Positions 23,079 to 26,242 of a stretch of DNA of 26,242 nt are shown here, piece after piece; positions within the stretch are counted from its first letter, which is position 1; the number at the start of each line of letters is the position of its first letter. Source of the DNA: Scalindua sp964437425 (GTDB lineage Bacteria; Planctomycetota; Brocadiia; Brocadiales; Scalinduaceae). The stretch spans positions 1 through 26,242 of the forward strand of contig CAYTGO010000042.1 in the NCBI GenBank assembly GCA_964437425.1. The letters run 5' to 3'. A model generated the notes under the pieces. It saw nothing but the letters and a program-made list of their open reading frames with translations. It was not told the origin of the DNA and did not search any database. The position numbers and the translations under genes were made by a program.

Positions 23079-23614
23079 AGGGAAAAGGAAAAGATATTAG
23101 AAAAGAGATAAAGGTTTTAGCATTGGTATTCGTTATTGTCCTGGTGTCCTCGCCAATATACGCTCGACAAAAAACTACAGTTACAAGGGTAATAGATGGA
23201 GATGTGATACAGATTATCTACGGGGGAGTTGAAAAAAGGGTCAGGCTTATAGGTATAGACGCTCCTGAGAGTCGAATTGACAGGAAGGCATTGAAAGATG
23301 CAAACATGAGTAATCATGATATTGATATGATTGTCGAAATGGGTGCAAAGGCAAAGGCGTATGTAAATAGTCTGATTAAACGCGGAGTTTTTATAACGAT
23401 AGAGTTCGACGAAAAGGAGATGGATAGATATGGAAGACTGTTGTGCTATGTCTATTTGTCAAATGGTAAGATGTTAAATGAGGAGATTGTCAGGGCCGGA
23501 TATGCTAATGTTAAGGCTATACCGCCTAATGTTAAATATGAGGATAGGTTTTTAGACGCGTTTAAGTATGCACAGGAGACAAAGAGAGGGTTGTGGGGGG
23601 AAATAAGTGACTAA
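23075..23614 (+). CDS. Secreted staphylococcal-nuclease-like (SNase) thermonuclease
   Basis: 179 residues. Signal peptide or anchor at about 12-30 (IKVLALVFVIVLVSSPIYA), then an SNase OB-fold domain (33-176). All expected catalytic residues are present: VIDGDVI (Asp41/Asp43, Ca ligands), RVRLIGIDAPES (Arg57, Asp62, Glu65), and MDRYGRLLCYVYL (Arg121). It ends with ETKRGLWGE as usual, then ISD, encoded by module D (ATAAGTGACTAA). The ATG also lies in repeat-derived sequence. The gene is thus framed at both ends by copies of the same unit. It should degrade DNA/RNA outside the cytoplasm. The start is uncertain; no SD is visible. Confidence 0.9.
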   Translation: MKGKGKDIRKEIKVLALVFVIVLVSSPIYARQKTTVTRVIDGDVIQIIYGGVEKRVRLIGIDAPESRIDRKALKDANMSNHDIDMIVEMGAKAKAYVNSLIKRGVFITIEFDEKEMDRYGRLLCYVYLSNGKMLNEEIVRAGYANVKAIPPNVKYEDRFLDAFKYAQETKRGLWGEISD

Positions 23615-23740
23615 AGTGAGCTAAAGTTTGAAGTGACTAAAGTTGAGAAGAAGATTTAAAATCCCAATGACAAAGCTCAAATGTCAAATCAATGCTTAAA
23701 GATCTAAAAAGTAAATTAGAGACAAAGACACGAAGGAAAA
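23603..23740 (+). repeat. Composite module D-A-B unit, copy 2
   Basis: D (23606-23645) overlaps the nuclease stop. A (23658-23703) and the GACAAAGACACGAAGG tail follow. Only a handful of differences separate it from copy 1 over about 127 bp, much less than between other module copies, which implies a recent duplication or gene conversion. Confidence 0.85.
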
Positions 23741-23800
23741 GAGAATATCGAACAAGGAATATTGAATGTTGAAGGAAAAAGGAAAAGGGAGGGTTATGGG

Positions 23801-24064
23801 ATGAATAGTGAAGAGTTACTTGAAGCGTTGAAGAAGAATCAGATTGTTGGAGCTAAAGAGGAGATTTATGAACATCAGGCAGCGCTGGCGCATTGGGTCA
23901 GCCGGGTTGCCCCCCTGTTAATGGATAACGATGAACATTATACAAGCTTCATGGAGGCGGCAGCCAGGGCAATGGCTCGTACGTCGACTGACGACACAAC
24001 CGAGAGTATAGATATTATGAGAGGTATTGTGGATAGTGTGATTGGTGAGTTAGAAGCGAAATAA
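23801..24064 (+). CDS. Hypothetical small helical protein
   Basis: 87 residues from the ATG at 23801, chosen because GGGAGGG lies upstream; a TTG start at 23762 would add repeat-derived residues. Helical and mildly acidic (LLEALKKNQIVGAKEEIYEH, then FMEAAARAMARTSTD). No signal peptide, membrane segment or recognised domain. The TAA is followed at once by module D. Good SD and protein-like composition suggest a real gene. Confidence 0.65.
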   Translation: MNSEELLEALKKNQIVGAKEEIYEHQAALAHWVSRVAPLLMDNDEHYTSFMEAAARAMARTSTDDTTESIDIMRGIVDSVIGELEAK

Positions 24065-24218
24065 AGTGACTAATGTGTGAAGTGAACTAAAGTGACTAAA
24101 GCTAGGAAGAAGAAAAAACGAGAGGCAAGAGATAAATCCAAATGCCAAAGCTCAAATGTCAAATCAATGCCTGAAGATCAAAAAAACAAATTAAAGACAA
24201 AGGCACGAAGGAAAAAAT
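24062..24218 (+). repeat. Composite module D-A-B unit, diverged copy
   Basis: D from the preceding stop (24063-24100), AGAGGCAAGAG words, A (24134-24180, AAATGCCAAAGCTCAAATG) and the tail GACAAAGGCACGAAGG (24192-24210). Confidence 0.8.
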
Positions 24219-24250
24219 ATTAGACAGATAACAGGATTGGGAGGGGAATT

Positions 24251-24589
24251 ATGATAACGATTAAATTTAACAGAACGTATGACAGCTATACAGGAATGAT
24301 TAACGGTATTTTCCAACACTGCGTGGTTGTCTATGCAGGAAAGCATCCGGGCTCAAAGGATGAAGAGCTGTATAAGAGTGAGGTTTTGACTGCGTTAGAT
24401 GATTTTACAAAAAAGAATAAGACTGTTTTACAAAAACACAAAGACGCTATCTTTGATGAGTTGATCAAATATCATGAGGCTGGCGATAGCTTAAAAGAAG
24501 AGGTTGGTTCTGTTGAAGAGCTTATCAAAATAACAATTAATGCAATGGCAGATGACTTTTGGAGTCATGAGGGTCAAGCTGAGGACTGA
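24251..24589 (+). CDS. Hypothetical small protein
   Basis: 112 residues, not recognised. Begins with a short beta segment (MITIKFNRTYDSYTG), then becomes helical and charged (SEVLTALDDFTKKNKTVLQ, DSLKEEVGSVEELIKI). The SD GGGAGGGG ends five bases before the ATG, so translation is likely. No membrane segment or signal. It lies between two composite repeat units. I see no sequence similarity to the 87-residue neighbour. Confidence 0.65.
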   Translation: MITIKFNRTYDSYTGMINGIFQHCVVVYAGKHPGSKDEELYKSEVLTALDDFTKKNKTVLQKHKDAIFDELIKYHEAGDSLKEEVGSVEELIKITINAMADDFWSHEGQAED

Positions 24590-24604
24590 TGAGAGAGAAG
24601 CGAG

Positions 24605-24805
24605 AAAAAATAAGTGACTAAAGTGAGCTAAAGATCAAAGTGACTAAAGTTGGGGAACAAACAGAGGAAAGAAGAAGATTTTAAATCCCAATGCCAAAGC
24701 TCAAATGTCAAATCAATGCCTGAAGATCAAATGAGCTAAAGTTGTAAAAAAGGCATTCACCGCTCCCCGGACAGGGAGGCGCGAAGAATACAAAAGATTT
24801 AATCT
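24605..24805 (+). repeat. Modules D, A, D fragment and B
   Basis: D (24609-24655, AATAAGTGACTAAAGTGAGC), A (24682-24730), a short D piece (GAGCTAAAGTTGTAAAA, 24733) and B (CATTCACCGCTCCCCGGAC at 24760, then GCGCGAAGAATAC). The order D-A-B matches the other units. Confidence 0.8.
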
Positions 24806-24863
24806 ATGCAAAAAACCTTTTGAAAAGGGTACTTTTTCATTTCTGTTGATAAAGGGGATAATA

Positions 24864-25241
24864 ATGACTGAACCAGTCTTAACACTCATTAGTACAGTCA
24901 CAGGTGCAGCCATAGGATTTATGGGTGCTGTTTATGGTGCAATCATTGCTGAAAATAGACGAAGAAAAAAAGAATTAAGTGAATTTTACTCATGGGTATA
25001 TTCTCTTTTGGAAATACTTTTAAAAATGGAAGAGATTGAAGAAGTTAAAGTTAATCTGACTGCACCAGGCCTTCATTATTCTTTTCATAAACTGTGGTCC
25101 CAAATACCAGAGAAAGAAGAGGGCCTTAAGATAAGAGAACCAATGTATCAATTCCTTAAAGGTGGTGGTAAACTTGATGAGGTAATGGAAAATAATAACC
25201 TTGAGGGATTACGCGATTGGCTTGAAAAGAGAGCAAAATAG
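24864..25241 (+). CDS. Hypothetical protein with N-terminal membrane anchor
   Basis: 125 residues from the ATG at 24864 (SD AAAGGGG six bases upstream; the TTG at 24846 is less likely). One membrane segment at about 5-28 (VLTLISTVTGAAIGFMGAVY) is followed by a basic stop-transfer ENRRRKKE and a helical, acidic cytoplasmic part (WVYSLLEILLKMEEIEEV). The topology and basic cluster are seen; no family is recognised. It resembles many small single-pass accessory proteins. Confidence 0.65.
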   Translation: MTEPVLTLISTVTGAAIGFMGAVYGAIIAENRRRKKELSEFYSWVYSLLEILLKMEEIEEVKVNLTAPGLHYSFHKLWSQIPEKEEGLKIREPMYQFLKGGGKLDEVMENNNLEGLRDWLEKRAK

Positions 25242-25278
25242 TCTCTATAAATAATTTGCCATATATCTGGTCCAGACT

Positions 25279-25770
25279 ATGAAGAGTGAATTTGGAGATG
25301 AGTATGCATCAATTTCGGATGCCGGTTTTACTGCAAAGTATCGGGCAAGTTGTTTCTGCAATGCGGTAGAATATGAAGTATGTTCTGATCCTGTCGATGC
25401 AAAGATATGCCATTGCCTGGGATGCCAGAAATTACACGGCGCACCCATGCAGTGGGCAGCGATTTTCCATAAACACGACGTCAGAATATCAAAAGGGATA
25501 GAGCACCTGAGCTTTTATAACAGTGAGTCAGGTCAACATGAGAGGGTCCTTCCCTGTAAAGTCAGTTGTGCGGTCTGCGGCACGCTCATAGCAGACGAAG
25601 GACGTAACATGTGGCTTGCGTTTCCATCCCTCTTCGATTTTGGAGGTGCGTCAAAAGTTCCGGAAAAATTCAGACCGACGTGCCATATTTTCTATGGTAT
25701 GCGTATTATTGATATTGCTGACGATCTGCCCAAGTGGTCGGGCCATAAAGATAAGTCACAAAAATTGTAA
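25279..25770 (+). CDS. GFA / CENP-V (DUF636) zinc-binding protein
   Basis: 163 residues. The GFA/CENP-V fold is indicated by ordered zinc cysteines: SCFC (Cys25, Cys27), CHCLGCQK (Cys44, Cys46, Cys49) with the following HGAPMQWAAIF, and the CKVSCAVCG block (Cys93, Cys97, Cys100). Family members are annotated as glutathione-dependent formaldehyde-activating, but the activity is often unproven. No formaldehyde pathway gene is nearby. Start ATG 25279; no strong SD. B-type repeat follows the stop directly. Confidence 0.85.
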   Translation: MKSEFGDEYASISDAGFTAKYRASCFCNAVEYEVCSDPVDAKICHCLGCQKLHGAPMQWAAIFHKHDVRISKGIEHLSFYNSESGQHERVLPCKVSCAVCGTLIADEGRNMWLAFPSLFDFGGASKVPEKFRPTCHIFYGMRIIDIADDLPKWSGHKDKSQKL

Positions 25771-25835
25771 AAAGGCACTCACCGCGGAGACGCAAAGTAC
25801 GCAAAGAAAAAATAGGACGCAGATAAAAGCGGATT
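25771..25835 (+). repeat. Module B
   Basis: CACTCACCGCGGAGACGC and ACGCAAAGTACGCAAAG follow the GFA stop, the same arrangement as after the genes ending at 20228 and 21864. Confidence 0.65.
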
Positions 25836-25890
25836 AATACAGATGTTAATAACAGAAACAAGAAGCATGAAACAAGAGGCAAGAAAAAGT

Positions 25891-26136
25891 ATGTCGAAGT
25901 ATGATAAGGAGTATTGCGGGAAGAGTATCCGGGCTATGTATAAGTATATTGCCCTCTCTGTTTTAGCAATGTTAGTTTCTTTCGTATCTGTTCGATATTT
26001 TTGTGCAAAAGGCGGGATGTTTTTCAGGATAATGAATGGAGTGGCTGGGATCGCCATTGGTACATCGTGCCTGTTTATCTGGGGCTCTCTGATAGAGATA
26101 GTGAAGTGCAGGAGGGTTTTGAAGGAAAATAAGTGA
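25891..26136 (+). CDS. Small two-segment membrane protein, unknown
   Basis: 81 residues from the ATG at 25891. A start at 25843 would include MKQEARKS-type residues that look like translated repeat (compare GAGAAGCAAGAGAAAATAAG at 26175). Two hydrophobic segments, about 21-38 (IALSVLAMLVSFVSV) and 50-72 (MNGVAGIAIGTSCLFIWGSL), short loops and a basic tail. No recognised family. The end, KENK plus TGA (GAAAATAAGTGA), is the first part of module D, so the stop is repeat-derived. Confidence 0.6.
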   Translation: MSKYDKEYCGKSIRAMYKYIALSVLAMLVSFVSVRYFCAKGGMFFRIMNGVAGIAIGTSCLFIWGSLIEIVKCRRVLKENK

Positions 26137-26242
26137 CTAAAGTGTGAAGTGATCTAAAGTGACTAAAGTTAGGGAACGAGAAGCAAGAGAAAATAAGTGA
26201 TCTAAAGTGCCTAAAGATCAAAGTGACTAAAGTTGTAAAAAA
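26128..26242 (+). repeat. Module D array at the window end
   Basis: AATAAGTGACTAAAGTG and relatives repeat with an 8-12 base rhythm (AGTGACTAAAG, AGTGATCTAAAG, AGTGCCTAAAG) to the edge of the window. No gene. Confidence 0.8.

Noticed and set aside
22906..24745. Possible CRISPR array or tandem satellite
   Set aside because: The repeats are long, degenerate, contain genes between them and lack uniform spacers; no cas genes nearby.
25779..26057. Minus-strand ORF of 92 codons with hydrophobic stretches
   Set aside because: Antisense to the small membrane protein and module B; the plus frame has the better context.

Overview
The window is about 26 kb of a moderately AT-rich, Gram-negative bacterial chromosome. 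Signs of this are several signal peptides, a lipoprotein, a periplasmic c-type haem protein and a secreted FKBP. It encodes ferredoxin-linked 2-oxoacid metabolism, which points to an anaerobic or microaerophilic life. The mix of genes and the peculiar intergenic repeats remind me of planctomycetes of the anammox group (Brocadiales / Scalindua-like). That placement is inference: no 16S, tRNA or hallmark anammox gene is present.

Layout. (1) Positions 1-4986, minus strand: an electron-transfer operon read as GltD-like flavoprotein with C-terminal Fe-S clusters, then a small FAD/NAD(P) oxidoreductase, then 2-oxoacid:ferredoxin oxidoreductase alpha (KorA) and beta (KorB, cut by the window edge). 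The last three genes overlap one another. (2) 5.0-6.7 kb, plus: a divergent regulatory region with a long hairpin, a double ferritin-like diiron protein and a YbaK-type editing deacylase. (3) 7.2-12.8 kb: accessory region with an acidic small protein coupled to a secreted DNase-I-fold hydrolase, an Ala/Gly-repeat membrane protein, a small amphipathic protein, a GNAT-like protein, a DUF1566 secreted protein, a lipoprotein and a coiled-coil protein. (4) 13.0-15.8 kb: MazG-like pyrophosphohydrolase, monohaem cytochrome coupled to a small-multidrug-export-family membrane protein, and a SAM methyltransferase. (5) 16.0-19.0 kb: a complete EcoRII-type restriction-modification cassette with Vsr. (6) 19.1-21.9 kb: hypotheticals and a ParB-HTH-DNA methyltransferase fusion. 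(7) 22.2-26.2 kb: secreted FKBP, secreted SNase-type nuclease, several small hypotheticals and a GFA/CENP-V zinc protein.

The most unusual signal lies between the genes. Nearly every gap is built from the same few short degenerate modules, which I call here A: core CAAAGCTCAAATGTCAAAT; B: ACCACGAAGGACACGAAG-like and TCCTCGGCGTTTTCCAG-like strings; C: GAGTTGCGGGTTACGAGTT-like; D: AGTGACTAAAGTGAGCTAA-like; E: GGGATTGAATATTTAATAT-like. They are shuffled in both orientations. Module A mostly points in the direction of the gene it follows, and the modules butt against genes so closely that they supply the stop codon and last residues of several proteins. No transposase, integrase, CRISPR array, tRNA or rRNA was seen.
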